From positions 2,914,001 through 2,978,000 of the forward strand of contig NZ_JACGFN010000001.1 in NCBI RefSeq assembly GCF_016950255.1: a DNA stretch of 64,000 nucleotides. The letters run 5' to 3'. The translations under genes and the position numbers were made by a program. This document shows positions 55,544 through 64,000 of the stretch, piece by piece. Source of the stretch: Pectobacterium brasiliense. Its GTDB lineage: Bacteria; Pseudomonadota; Gammaproteobacteria; Enterobacterales; Enterobacteriaceae. Below the pieces are notes generated by a model, which made no database searches, had not been told where the DNA came from, and worked only from the letters and a program-made list of their open reading frames with translations. Numbering within the stretch: position 1 is the stretch's first letter; the number at the start of each line of letters is the position of its first letter.

Positions 55544-55566
55544 ACAGCCTGCCATTGGCAGGCTGT
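55544..55566. terminator. shared terminator, nucleotidase / oxidoreductase
   Basis: ACAGCCTGCC (55544-55553) and GGCAGGCTGT (55557-55566) form a perfect 10-bp stem with a 3-nt loop between convergent genes, one base from the minus-strand stop codon. Confidence 0.7.
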
Positions 55567-55567
55567 A

Positions 55568-56881
55568 TTATCTCTCGCTGCGGGCTTTCCAGCGTTCGCT
55601 CGTCAGGTAGCCGTTCACGCCCACATCCAGGAAAGGACGTGGCGGCAAGTAATTTGCCTGTCCGAGCGATTGCATATCGCCAATCAGTGGGTTGTCTTCA
55701 CCTAGCGCCAAATCCGCCAGAATATGCCCGGCAGCAGTTTGCTTCGATAGCCCCGCCCCGTTACAACCTGCGGACGCGTACACATTATCGCTTAGCTGCC
55801 CCCAAATTGGCGCGCCGTTGCGCGTGACGCTAATCAATCCTGACCAGGTATGCGCCATCTTCACATCGCTCAACTGCGGGAACATCCGGGCAAAAATAGC
55901 CGCGTGACGACGCGCATGGCGTCCGGTTTCTACCGCGCTATTGACCAGCTCCGGGGTAAATTTCACATGCTCCCGAATCAGGAAACGATGGTCACGCGTA
56001 TAGCGCAGCGTCGCGCTGGCTAGCGCATTGACCGGCGTCAGCCCCCAGTCCGGCATATCGCCCATACGTGCTAGCTGTTCCGCATTTAGTGGTTCCGTCA
56101 GCGTCGCGAAGGTCGCCACGGCAAACACCCGGCCATTGAACAGCGGCAGGCCGCGCGCCGCGCCGTTAATCGCCATCATCAGCTTATCCGCCTGAATCTC
56201 TCCATAGGGCGTTTCCACGCGAATGCGCGATCCAGTTTCGATATTCAACGCCGGAGAATGGGCGTAAACCGTCACGTTCTTCGGCAGATTCGCCACCAGC
56301 CCGACCACCAGCGCCGCCGGGTTTAGCAAAATGCAATTGGGGGTGTACACCGCACGATGATAGAAAGACGTGCCGAGGCGCCGGGCAAGCTCGTCTTTTT
56401 CCACCACCTGATAGGATTCACCCAAATCGTCCAATTCGCGGACATAGGTATCGATCAGACCGTTAAACGTTGAACTGACGGCGCAGTGATATTTCCCCGC
56501 CACGCTCCAGTCACACGCGATAGCATGACGATCCACCTTCTCTTTCAGATGCGCCACGCCGGACTGCAACAGGCGACGATACGCCGCCGCTTTTTCCAGC
56601 TCGGCCGTCGAACTGCCGATGTTGTGCGGCAAATCGATAACGAAACCAGAGTTACGCCCAGAGGCATTGTCGCCAATCTCCCCCGCATCCAGCAGGATAA
56701 TGTGTTTATCCGGGCGCTGTTCAGCCAGACGCTGTGCAAAGGCAATCCCCGCATAGCCCGCGCCGATCACCAGCCAGTCCGCCGTTGTTTTTCCGCGCTG
56801 CTGCGGGTAATTCGGTTTATCGATAAGATCTGCCGACCAGCCATTACGATTCTGATCGAAAGGAAGATGTTTGATTTTCAC
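55568..56881 (-). CDS. FAD-dependent oxidoreductase, DAO family (OrdL/PuuB-like)
   Basis: Flavin amine/amino-acid oxidase-type protein. 437 aa if read from GTG 56881 (KIKHLPFDQNRNGWSADLI), which matches the family N-terminus; a TTG at 56935 would add 18 residues. The FAD-binding motif is WLVIGAGYAGIAFAQRLAEQ, then LLDAGEIGDNASGRNSGFV, typical of OrdL-like proteins. The C-terminal HTWSGLISVTRNGAPIWGQL and YASAGCNGAGLSKQTAAGHI close the fold. It likely oxidises a polyamine, N-methyl or amino-acid substrate; partner genes are absent. Confidence 0.85.
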   Translation of the reverse strand: MKIKHLPFDQNRNGWSADLIDKPNYPQQRGKTTADWLVIGAGYAGIAFAQRLAEQRPDKHIILLDAGEIGDNASGRNSGFVIDLPHNIGSSTAELEKAAAYRRLLQSGVAHLKEKVDRHAIACDWSVAGKYHCAVSSTFNGLIDTYVRELDDLGESYQVVEKDELARRLGTSFYHRAVYTPNCILLNPAALVVGLVANLPKNVTVYAHSPALNIETGSRIRVETPYGEIQADKLMMAINGAARGLPLFNGRVFAVATFATLTEPLNAEQLARMGDMPDWGLTPVNALASATLRYTRDHRFLIREHVKFTPELVNSAVETGRHARRHAAIFARMFPQLSDVKMAHTWSGLISVTRNGAPIWGQLSDNVYASAGCNGAGLSKQTAAGHILADLALGEDNPLIGDMQSLGQANYLPPRPFLDVGVNGYLTSERWKARSER

Positions 56882-57007
56882 AATGGTGTAAGCCTTGAAG
56901 GGAACGGGTTGTACCAGAAGACTGACGATACGCAATGCTGATTAAGATAAAGAAAGGCAGGAAGCGGTGTCCAGCAAGAAATGTCGCTAACACTTAGATA
57001 AATAAAT

Positions 57008-57041
57008 GAAAAGTCAAAGCGCCTGCGAATGCAGGCGCTTT
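57008..57041 (-). terminator. gdhA terminator
   Basis: AAAGCGCCTGC (57016-57026) and GCAGGCGCTTT (57031-57041) form a perfect 11-bp stem, 4-nt loop, followed by T-rich sequence on the minus strand, 14 nt beyond the gdhA stop. Confidence 0.8.
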
Positions 57042-57054
57042 AAGTAAACAGTCG

Positions 57055-58398
57055 TTACACGACGCCCTGCGCCAGCATCGCGTCGGCCACTTTTACAAAG
57101 CCCGCCACGTTGGCACCGCGCACGTAGTTAGTCTGGCTGTTTTCACCGCCGTACTGCACACAGGCATTGTGAATATCCAGCATGATGTGGTGCAGACGCG
57201 CATCCACCTTCTCGGCTTTCCAGCCCAAACGTGCCGCGTTCTGCGCCATTTCCAGCCCAGATGTCGCTACGCCGCCGGCGTTGGCCGCTTTGCCCGGCGC
57301 AAACAACACGCCTGCATCCAGGAACGCATCGGTCGCTGGGATCGTGGTTGGCATGTTGGCACCTTCTGCCACGGCTTTCACACCGTTAGCAATCAGCGTC
57401 TGCGCCGCAGGCAGATCCAGCTCATTCTGCGTCGCACACGGCAGCGCGATGTCTACCGGTACTTCCCACGGCGTTTTGCCTGCGAGGTAGGTCAGCTTCG
57501 CTTCGCGCGCATAATCTTCCACGCGGCCATAGCGTTTGTTTTTAATCTCTTCCAGCAGCGCCAGTTTCTCTGGGGTAAACCCGCTCTCATCCACCACCGT
57601 GCCGTTAGAATCCGATGCCGTAACCACGCGTGCACCCAGTTCCATCGCTTTTTCAATCGCGTACTGCGCCACATTACCAGAACCGGATACCGCGACACTC
57701 ATACCTTCAAAGCCCAGACCGTGGCGTTTCAGCATCGCTTCCGTGAAGTAGATCAGGCCGTAGCCCGTCGCTTCAGGGCGGATCAGACTGCCGCCGAACG
57801 ACAATCCTTTACCCGTGAAGACGCACGCGGTGTTATTGGTCAGTTTCTTCATCATGCCGGTCATGAAACCGACTTCACGGCCACCCACACCGATGTCGCC
57901 CGCCGGAACGTCCGTATCCGCGCCCAGATGACGATACAGCTCCGTCATCAACGCCTGACAGAAACGCATGACTTCGCCCTGGCTTTTCCCTTTCGGGTTA
58001 AAGTCCGAGCCGCCTTTGCCGCCGCCCATTGGCAACGTCGTCAGCGCATTTTTGAAGGTCTGTTCGAATCCGAGGAATTTCAGAATCGACAGGTTAACGG
58101 ACGGGTGGAAACGCATGCCGCCTTTGTACGGACCAATCGCGGAGCTGAACTGGACACGCCAGGCGCGGTTCACCTGTACCTGACCTTTGTCGTCCGTCCA
58201 TGCGACGCGGAACTGAATCACGCGTTCCGGTTCTACCAATCGTTCCAGCAGGCTGTAATCCGCATAGTGAGGGTTCTGCTCCAGAAAAGGCCACAGAGTG
58301 GAAAGAACTTCATTAACGGCCTGTAGAAACTCAGGCTGATGCGGATCGCGTTGTTGAACAGAATCAAGAAAACTTGCCAGAGATACGATTTGTGCCAT
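57055..58398 (-). CDS. gdhA: NADP-specific glutamate dehydrogenase
   Basis: Cytoplasmic enzyme fixing ammonium onto 2-oxoglutarate to make glutamate. 447 aa, the E. coli length. Substrate-binding block GPYKGGMRFHPSVNLSILKF, catalytic lysine region LPMGGGKGGSDFNPKGKS, nucleotide-binding SGSGNVAQYAIEKAMELGA. Monocistronic, with about 290 bp of AT-rich leader/intergenic sequence to uspA. Confidence 0.98.
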   Translation of the reverse strand: MAQIVSLASFLDSVQQRDPHQPEFLQAVNEVLSTLWPFLEQNPHYADYSLLERLVEPERVIQFRVAWTDDKGQVQVNRAWRVQFSSAIGPYKGGMRFHPSVNLSILKFLGFEQTFKNALTTLPMGGGKGGSDFNPKGKSQGEVMRFCQALMTELYRHLGADTDVPAGDIGVGGREVGFMTGMMKKLTNNTACVFTGKGLSFGGSLIRPEATGYGLIYFTEAMLKRHGLGFEGMSVAVSGSGNVAQYAIEKAMELGARVVTASDSNGTVVDESGFTPEKLALLEEIKNKRYGRVEDYAREAKLTYLAGKTPWEVPVDIALPCATQNELDLPAAQTLIANGVKAVAEGANMPTTIPATDAFLDAGVLFAPGKAANAGGVATSGLEMAQNAARLGWKAEKVDARLHHIMLDIHNACVQYGGENSQTNYVRGANVAGFVKVADAMLAQGVV

Positions 58399-58620
58399 GA
58401 ACAGCTCCTGATTGAACGAATAAGTCCCCGTCTGCTTCTTTATTTTTAGACACGCAGAAGCTTGTGGGATCGGTGAAAATGATGTTGTGTCCTCTGGACT
58501 ATAACACTGGCGATGGATATTTAAGCAAGCGTTTTCTTTTCAGATAAACGTTATAATCCAATGGGATAGGAAGGGTTTTTTGGCGATTTGAGAAGAGAAA
58601 TTTGCTATAAGTTTTTGTTA

Positions 58621-58655
58621 TATAACAAAAGGCACAGCTAAGAAGCCGTGCCTTT
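58621..58655 (-). terminator. uspA terminator
   Basis: On the minus strand AAAGGCACGGCT and AGCTGTGCCTTT pair with one G-U, 4-nt loop, followed by TGTTATA. About 35 nt after the uspA stop. Confidence 0.7.
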
Positions 58656-58689
58656 CATCACTGAAAAAAAATGCAAGAAAAGCTAATTT

Positions 58690-59127
58690 TTATTCGTCTT
58701 CATCATCACGCAACGGCACGATGAGCATGTCGACATGTACGGTATTAATCAGCTGACGAGCAGAAGACATCAGTTTGCTCCAGAAGTCCTGATGGTGGCC
58801 GCACAGCACGAGGTCGACATCGTATTTCTTAATCGCATCAACCAGCACCTGCCCTAAATCGCCGCTGCCGCTCAGCGTCTCGCTGATAGGGTAGCCCGCG
58901 TTCTGGGACAGCTCAGACAACGCATTCTGGGTTTCTTCGGAGATACGCTGTTGCATGTCACCCAGATTGACGTCGATAAGCCCGGTGTAGAGATCGGAGT
59001 AGTTCACATCGACGTGGATTAACGACACTTTCGCATTGTACGGTCTTGCCATTGAAACCGCTTTTTCCACTAACACTTTGCTTTCTGGAGAAAGGTCAAC
59101 AGCAATAAGGATGTGTTTGTAAGCCAT
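58690..59127 (-). CDS. uspA: universal stress protein A
   Basis: 145-aa cytoplasmic dimeric stress protein, nearly identical to E. coli UspA (144 aa). N-terminal [20 protein letters not shown] and C-terminal [20 protein letters not shown] are diagnostic of the UspA subgroup that does not bind ATP. Induced by growth arrest in E. coli. Divergent from uspB. Confidence 0.98.
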   Translation of the reverse strand: MAYKHILIAVDLSPESKVLVEKAVSMARPYNAKVSLIHVDVNYSDLYTGLIDVNLGDMQQRISEETQNALSELSQNAGYPISETLSGSGDLGQVLVDAIKKYDVDLVLCGHHQDFWSKLMSSARQLINTVHVDMLIVPLRDDEDE

Positions 59128-59428
59128 AATAAGACTCCTTCCGTAAAGACTAATTAAGGGTTAGCAGATATTTATCCTGCCAATCTGATACTTAACAGCG
59201 GATTACAGGATAGCACTCGTCCACGCTATCGGACTGTTCAGTCGATCACAACCCGTTTTCAAACCTGTTAATTCTATTGATAAGTGTAGTAGAAACCGCT
59301 CCTTTTCACAGTTAAATCGCGTAGCTTCTCCTTTCAGAAAGGACATTATCTTGTTGAAAATCGTCCTTCATGCCGATTGCGCCTGCCTCTCTGGCACAAA
59401 CGAACATTCTTCTTCTACACTACAAGTA

Positions 59429-59456
59429 GGGAGCGGTGAGCCTGTCCGCCGCTCCC
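59429..59456. promoter_or_regulatory. hairpin in the uspA-uspB intergenic region
   Basis: GGGAGCGG (59429-59436) and CCGCTCCC (59449-59456) form a perfect 8-bp stem with a 12-nt loop. This is the only clear structure in the 553-bp divergent gap, which otherwise shows no gene I would support. Confidence 0.45.
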
Positions 59457-59680
59457 TGGGATGGAAAACGAGAATGGGGCTAGCCGTGATGCCGTTGGCT
59501 ATCCAAAATGACAATAAAATCGTGCGCAAGCGCGTGGCATAACTATTCGTAGAAAAATGTCACAGACAAACGTCGTAGATAAGCGTCGCGGATAAAGAGT
59601 AACGCTTGTCATCGGTGACAGGTGGACAACGGGAAGGTATGGCCATCGAATCTGACGAATAGAACGACCGGGAGGGAAGC

Positions 59681-60016
59681 ATGATTAGTACATTTGCGCT
59701 TTTCTGGGCTTTATGTATCGTCTGCATCATCAATATGGCGAGGTACTACTCTTCATTACGCGTGTTACTGCTGATTTTGCGTGACTGTGACCCGCTGCTT
59801 TACCAATACGTTGACGGGGGTGGCTTCTTTACATCGCACGGCCAGCCAAGTAAACAAATCCGGCTGGTACGCTATATCTACGCGCAACGCTATCTTGATC
59901 ATCACGACCCTGAGTTTATTCGCCGTTGCGAGCGAGTGCGGGGACAGTTTCTGCTTACGACCGCCCTGTGTGGCCTTATCGTCATCAGTCTGTTTGCGAT
60001 GACAATATGGTATTAA
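59681..60016 (+). CDS. uspB: universal stress protein B
   Basis: 111-aa inner-membrane protein, the E. coli length, with a membrane helix at each end (about 3-20 and 89-109). [20 protein letters not shown] and [20 protein letters not shown] match the family. RpoS-controlled in E. coli and linked to ethanol tolerance. GGGAGG precedes the ATG by ~6 nt. The position beside uspA and pitA is conserved. Confidence 0.96.
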   Translation: MISTFALFWALCIVCIINMARYYSSLRVLLLILRDCDPLLYQYVDGGGFFTSHGQPSKQIRLVRYIYAQRYLDHHDPEFIRRCERVRGQFLLTTALCGLIVISLFAMTIWY

Positions 60017-60080
60017 ACGCGGGTACTTACACACATTAACACCATCATTGGTATGACACCATGAACGTCGATAAAAAGTA

Positions 60081-60116
60081 AAAAGGCGATTCCCCACAGA
60101 ATCGCCTTTTTTATTT
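60081..60116. terminator. bidirectional terminator, uspB / pitA
   Basis: AAAAGGCGATTC (60081-60092) pairs perfectly with GAATCGCCTTTT (60099-60110), 6-nt loop, with T runs leaving both strands between convergent genes. Confidence 0.9.
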
Positions 60117-60138
60117 TATGCGTGATGAATTACCGCAA

Positions 60139-61644
60139 TTAGATCAATTTCAACGCCAGCCAGTACAGCGTACCGGACATCAGCATTGAGACAGGCAGCG
60201 TCAACACCCAGGCAAGCAGAATACTTCTTATCGTTTTGCCCTGTACGCCACCACCGTCCGCAATCATCGTCCCGGCAACCGCCGAGGACAATACGTGCGT
60301 GGTGGATACTGGCATACCGGTATAGCTGGCAACGCCTATCGACAAGGCCGCCGTCACCTGCGCCGAAACGCCCTGTGCGTACGTCATGCCTTTCTTACCA
60401 ATCTTCTCACCGATGGTCACTGCAACGCGTTTCCAGCCCACCATGGTGCCCAGAGACAGCGCCAATGCGACAGCGACGATAATCCAAAGAGGGGCATACT
60501 CAATCGTCTGCAGCATGTCTTTACGCAGGTTGCTCAGGTAGCGCTTATCTTCGCCCGGCGTTTCTGGCAGCTTGATCACCCGATCCATCGTGTCAGAGAT
60601 ACACATCAGCAAACGACGTACTCTGCTGCGATCGTCAGGGTTCAACTGGTCGTAACTTTTCAGGTTACTCAGCAGGCCCTGTGTACGGTCAATCGCAATC
60701 ATCACGCGTGAACTGTCACAGTGAAACTCTTTCTGACCGTTGCCGGGAATCGTGCTTTCTGGCGTAGGAATCACTGGCGGAGACAGGTCGATAACATGCG
60801 TCAGCGCGTCGCCATGCTGCCTGTAGTATTCCTGCAAATTGACAACGGCATCACGGGTACGGCTGATGTCATAGCCAGACGCGTTCATGTTGACAATAAA
60901 CCCGGCTGGCGCGACGCCAATCAGCACCAGCATAATCAAGCCGATACCTTTCTGACCGTCGTTTGCACCGTGAGAGAAACTCACCCCAATTGCCGATAAA
61001 ATCAGCGCGGTACGCGTCCAGAACGGTGGCTTGCGTTTGCCGTCCTGCTTTTCGCGATCGACAGGCGTCAGATGCACGCGCTTGCGTTTTTTGCTGTTGT
61101 TCCAGAACCGACGCAGCACCAGCACCAGCAGGCCTGCAACCACCATCCCCACAATCGGTGAGAGCAGCAACGACAGGAAAATGCTGATCATTTTCGGCAC
61201 GTTCAACGCATCCACAACGGAGGTATCCGTCAACAGCGCGTTGGTTAAACCAATACCGATAATGGAGCCGATCAGCGTGTGAGAACTGGAGGCAGGAATA
61301 CCGAAGTACCAGGTACCCAGGTTCCAGATAATGGCGGCCAGCAGCATGGAAAAGACCATCGCCAGACCGTGCGCCGAACTCACGTTCAGCAATAAATCCG
61401 TGGGGAGAAGGTGAACAATTGCATAGGCCACGCTCAGGCCGCCCAGCAGTACACCGAAGAAATTAAAGACACCCGCCATAACAACAGCAAACTCGGCACG
61501 CATGGCGCGGGTATAAATAACAGTGGCAACGGCGTTCGCAGTATCGTGAAAACCGTTGATGGCTTCATACATCAGTACAAACAACAAAGCCAATATCAAC
61601 ATCAGGCCAGTGTAGTAATCCAAACCGGCAAATAAATGTAGCAT
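60139..61644 (-). CDS. pitA: low-affinity inorganic phosphate transporter
   Basis: Inner-membrane metal-phosphate:H+ symporter, 501 aa with about ten hydrophobic segments. The two inverted PitA repeats contain [20 protein letters not shown] and [20 protein letters not shown]; the C-terminal half carries [21 protein letters not shown] central hydrophilic loop (about 260-375) matches the enterobacterial PitA type. Divergent from yhiN. Confidence 0.96.
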   Translation of the reverse strand: MLHLFAGLDYYTGLMLILALLFVLMYEAINGFHDTANAVATVIYTRAMRAEFAVVMAGVFNFFGVLLGGLSVAYAIVHLLPTDLLLNVSSAHGLAMVFSMLLAAIIWNLGTWYFGIPASSSHTLIGSIIGIGLTNALLTDTSVVDALNVPKMISIFLSLLLSPIVGMVVAGLLVLVLRRFWNNSKKRKRVHLTPVDREKQDGKRKPPFWTRTALILSAIGVSFSHGANDGQKGIGLIMLVLIGVAPAGFIVNMNASGYDISRTRDAVVNLQEYYRQHGDALTHVIDLSPPVIPTPESTIPGNGQKEFHCDSSRVMIAIDRTQGLLSNLKSYDQLNPDDRSRVRRLLMCISDTMDRVIKLPETPGEDKRYLSNLRKDMLQTIEYAPLWIIVAVALALSLGTMVGWKRVAVTIGEKIGKKGMTYAQGVSAQVTAALSIGVASYTGMPVSTTHVLSSAVAGTMIADGGGVQGKTIRSILLAWVLTLPVSMLMSGTLYWLALKLI

Positions 61645-61922
61645 AAACGTTAGGCCATTTAGTGGTCATGAACGCGGCGCATTATCGGCGACAAGCAGGG
61701 GTCGGGAAAAGCGAAATATGACATTTTTTTGACTTAATATGTGACGACGATCGGTGGATAAACCACTTAATCAATAAAAATCAAATAATTATATATTTTT
61801 ACTAAAATACGCAAATTGTTACGCTGGTATCGAACAAAAACCAACACTACAATTTGCCGCCCTATGGCTTATCGGCCTGTGGCAATCCAAGAAGATAAAA
61901 TCACTCATCGGAGAAATGCATT

Positions 61923-63122
61923 GTGGAACAGTTTGACGCTGTCATCATCGGTGCTGGTGCAGCAGGCATGTTTTGTGCGGCACAGGCAGGACAACGCGGA
62001 CTGCGTGTTCTACTGCTCGACAACGGCAAGAAGGCTGGCCGGAAAATATTGATGTCCGGGGGCGGGCGCTGCAACTTTACCAATATGTATGCAGAGCCGG
62101 CGGCCTATCTGTCTCACAATCCTCACTTTTGTAAATCAGCACTGGCGCGTTATACCCAATGGGATTTCATCAGCCTGGTCAACAGCCACCGCATCGCTTA
62201 TCACGAGAAAACGCTCGGTCAGCTATTCTGCGATGATTCCGCACAGCAAATCGTGGACATGCTGGTAACAGAATGTGAGCGGGCAAATGTCACCCTCCGT
62301 CTGCGCAGTGAAGTGACCTCGGTGGAGAAATCAGACGATCGGTTCACCGTCCAGCTAAGCAACGGCACATCATTCCAGAGTGCATCGCTGGTCGTTGCCT
62401 GCGGCGGCCTGTCGATGCCCGGCCTAGGCGCGACACCATTTGGCTACCAGCTCGCCGCACAGTTCGGTATCAACGTGCTCCCAACTCGTGCTGCACTGGT
62501 ACCCTTTACGCTACACAAGCCGCTGCTCGAACAGCTGCAAACGCTCTCCGGCGTCTCCGTGACGACCGTCGTCACCACAGAAAACGGCGTGACGTTCCGT
62601 GAAAATATCCTGTTTACGCACCGTGGGCTCTCTGGCCCGGCTATTTTGCAGATCTCCAGCTACTGGCAAGCAGGTGAATTCGTCACCATCAATCTGCTAC
62701 CCGATCGCGATCTCACTCAGCTTATTAATGACGAGCGCGCCGCTCACCCGAACCAAAGCCTGAAAAACACGCTGGCACAGTGGCTACCTAAACGACTGGT
62801 TGAATGCCTACAGGAGTTAGGGCAACTACCGGACGTCACATTGAAACAGCTCAACAGCGCACAGCAAACGCAGATTGAACAGAGCCTGCAACAGTGGCGC
62901 GTGCAACCAAACGGTACGGAAGGTTATCGCACAGCCGAAGTGACCATCGGCGGCGTTGACACCCGTGCGCTATCCTCCAAAACCATGGAAGCCAGTGCGG
63001 TGCCGGGGTTGTATTTCATCGGCGAAGTGGTCGATGTAACCGGCTGGCTCGGTGGCTATAACTTCCAATGGGCGTGGAGCTCAGCATGGGCCTGTGCACA
63101 GGCGCTGCCTTTTAGTAAATAG
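61923..63122 (+). CDS. yhiN: HI0933-family flavoprotein YhiN
   Basis: 399-aa NAD(P)/FAD-dependent oxidoreductase of the HI0933/BaiN family; E. coli YhiN is 400 aa, reaction unknown. Translation starts at GTG with GGAG 9 nt upstream. FAD motif AVIIGAGAAGMFCAAQAGQR, then KILMSGGGRCNFTN, the family signature. C-terminal FIGEVVDVTGWLGGYNFQWA. The pitA-yhiN adjacency is conserved. Confidence 0.93.
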   Translation: MEQFDAVIIGAGAAGMFCAAQAGQRGLRVLLLDNGKKAGRKILMSGGGRCNFTNMYAEPAAYLSHNPHFCKSALARYTQWDFISLVNSHRIAYHEKTLGQLFCDDSAQQIVDMLVTECERANVTLRLRSEVTSVEKSDDRFTVQLSNGTSFQSASLVVACGGLSMPGLGATPFGYQLAAQFGINVLPTRAALVPFTLHKPLLEQLQTLSGVSVTTVVTTENGVTFRENILFTHRGLSGPAILQISSYWQAGEFVTINLLPDRDLTQLINDERAAHPNQSLKNTLAQWLPKRLVECLQELGQLPDVTLKQLNSAQQTQIEQSLQQWRVQPNGTEGYRTAEVTIGGVDTRALSSKTMEASAVPGLYFIGEVVDVTGWLGGYNFQWAWSSAWACAQALPFSK

Positions 63123-63214
63123 ACACTATAATAATCTCTATTCAGCACTCTCCTTTGATTCACGGAGAAAAGGACGTCTCTACACAGGCCTCTGCTGCCA
63201 GAAAGGAGATGTGA

Positions 63215-64000
63215 ATGAGCCTCATACGTAGTGAACATAAAATCAACATATTGCTGTTACTGGTTGCAGGTATGCTGCCACTGCTGCTTGGTTTATTGTT
63301 CACCTTTGTTGAGTCCAGATTAATGGTAAAGCGCGATTTGGAATCCACTGCGCAAATCGCAATGAATCATGCCGAGAATATTTCGACACAGGCATGGCAG
63401 ATGGTGGATCGCCTCCAGCGCTTTTATGGTCAGCCCTGCGACGTCATCGGCGATGAATTGCAACGTCTTGGCTCGGTCTTTTCTTACTTCCGCGCTATCG
63501 GCGTTATCCATAATACTGACGTCTATTGCTCTTCAACGTTTGGCAGCACGCTGACGCCACTCAGCCGCGTCATTCAGCAGCCGCTACCGGATACCTATTC
63601 TTCTGAACGATGGAGCCTATCGATTGCTGGTTCAGATAACGTCAAAGAACGCCCAGCGCTGATCTTTGTCCAAATGCCTCCTATGGGTTACGGCGCTTAT
63701 GCCATGGTCGATGCGCAATATCTGATCGATCTCATGACTGCGATTAGCAAGATTCGGGGCTATCAACTTATCCTGCAAATGGATAACGGTCACCCGATTC
63801 AAACGGGCCCAACCATTACGCCGCACAGGAGCCTATTTTCTACCTCTGCGCTTGAAATCAAATCGAGCCGCTTTCCGATTACCCTCAATATTACCGCTCC
63901 CGCCACCCAGGAAATTACCAACTGGAAGCAGGCATTTTTCACGTTTCTGCCACTGGCCATTATTCTCTCTCTGCTTTTCACTACAGCGATGTGGTACTGG
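63215..64000 (+). CDS. CSS-motif sensor, probable c-di-GMP phosphodiesterase, C-terminus cut by window edge
   Basis: 262 codons are visible from ATG 63215 (AAGGAG 6 nt upstream), open to the right edge. A first membrane helix (about 11-31) is followed by a ~205-residue periplasmic domain with C75 and the C-S-S triplet at 105-107 (TDVYCSSTFG), the hallmark of CSS-motif domains. A second helix begins near residue 240. In enterobacteria this sensor precedes an EAL phosphodiesterase domain controlled by periplasmic disulfide state. The EAL part lies beyond the window, so the enzymatic call is inference. Confidence 0.82.
   Translation, partial: MSLIRSEHKINILLLLVAGMLPLLLGLLFTFVESRLMVKRDLESTAQIAMNHAENISTQAWQMVDRLQRFYGQPCDVIGDELQRLGSVFSYFRAIGVIHNTDVYCSSTFGSTLTPLSRVIQQPLPDTYSSERWSLSIAGSDNVKERPALIFVQMPPMGYGAYAMVDAQYLIDLMTAISKIRGYQLILQMDNGHPIQTGPTITPHRSLFSTSALEIKSSRFPITLNITAPATQEITNWKQAFFTFLPLAIILSLLFTTAMWYW

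Noticed and set aside
57169..58326. 385-aa ORF antisense to gdhA
   Set aside because: Shadow of a highly conserved gene; no domain signature.
59351..59542. 63-aa ORF in the uspA-uspB gap
   Set aside because: TTG start, no ribosome site, spans the GC hairpin, no recognised family.

Overview
The window is a chromosomal segment of a gammaproteobacterium of the order Enterobacterales, most likely a soft-rot Pectobacterium. That assignment is inference from protein similarity recalled from memory and from gene order. Many genes match the E. coli 78-81 min region in identity and neighbourhood (wecH, aldB, mtlADR, yibL, yiaF, glyQS, tag, yiaC, ghrB, rlmJ, gor, prlC-rsmJ, uspA, uspB, pitA, yhiN). 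Between these core blocks sit accessory genes typical of a plant-associated motile enterobacterium: two chemoreceptors, a phenolic acid decarboxylase, extra transporters and TonB-dependent uptake.

Layout. 1-11.5 kb: wecH (cut by the left edge), aldB, fdhD, sodA, a chemoreceptor with a near-perfect FliA promoter, yibL, and the mannitol operon mtlA-mtlD-mtlR (minus strand) behind four CRP sites. 11.6-20 kb: yiaF, glyQ-glyS, a TauE/SafE permease preceded by an 18-nt tandem repeat, tag-yiaC, and a second FliA-controlled chemoreceptor. 20.2-23.4 kb: ghrB and a beta-lactamase-like lipoprotein gene disturbed by a 916-bp tandem duplication. 23.7-31.0 kb: a six-gene operon with a complete peptide/nickel-type ABC importer, a luciferase-like flavin monooxygenase and a fused AhpD-like protein; substrate unknown. 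31.1-36.7 kb: padC with a divergent LysR regulator, a LysE exporter, an orphan SUKH/SMI1 protein, dsbG, a Fur-controlled siderophore-interacting reductase and an StbDE/RelBE-type toxin-antitoxin pair. 36.8-44.5 kb: gor, rlmJ, and a DUF1266 / J-protein / HscC chaperone module. 44.7-50.3 kb: a yghW-like gene with a frameshifted end and a TonB-receptor / ECF sigma / FecR / TonB-like signalling and uptake cluster. 50.6-64 kb: prlC-rsmJ, a periplasmic 5'-nucleotidase, a FAD oxidoreductase, gdhA, uspA, uspB, pitA, yhiN and a CSS-motif c-di-GMP-type sensor cut by the right edge.

How the genes work together. Mannitol is taken up and phosphorylated by MtlA and oxidised by MtlD, with CRP and MtlR control. 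The receptor, sigma, anti-sigma and TonB-like genes form a complete cell-surface signalling and uptake set under an apparent Fur box. padC and its regulator look like a plant phenolic-acid detoxification unit. The strongest candidates for new biology are the ABC importer/monooxygenase/AhpD operon, the DUF1266/J-protein/HscC module, the microhomology-bounded duplication with almost purely synonymous divergence, and the poly-T frameshift in the yghW-like gene. No rRNA, tRNA, CRISPR array, insertion sequence or prophage was recognised.
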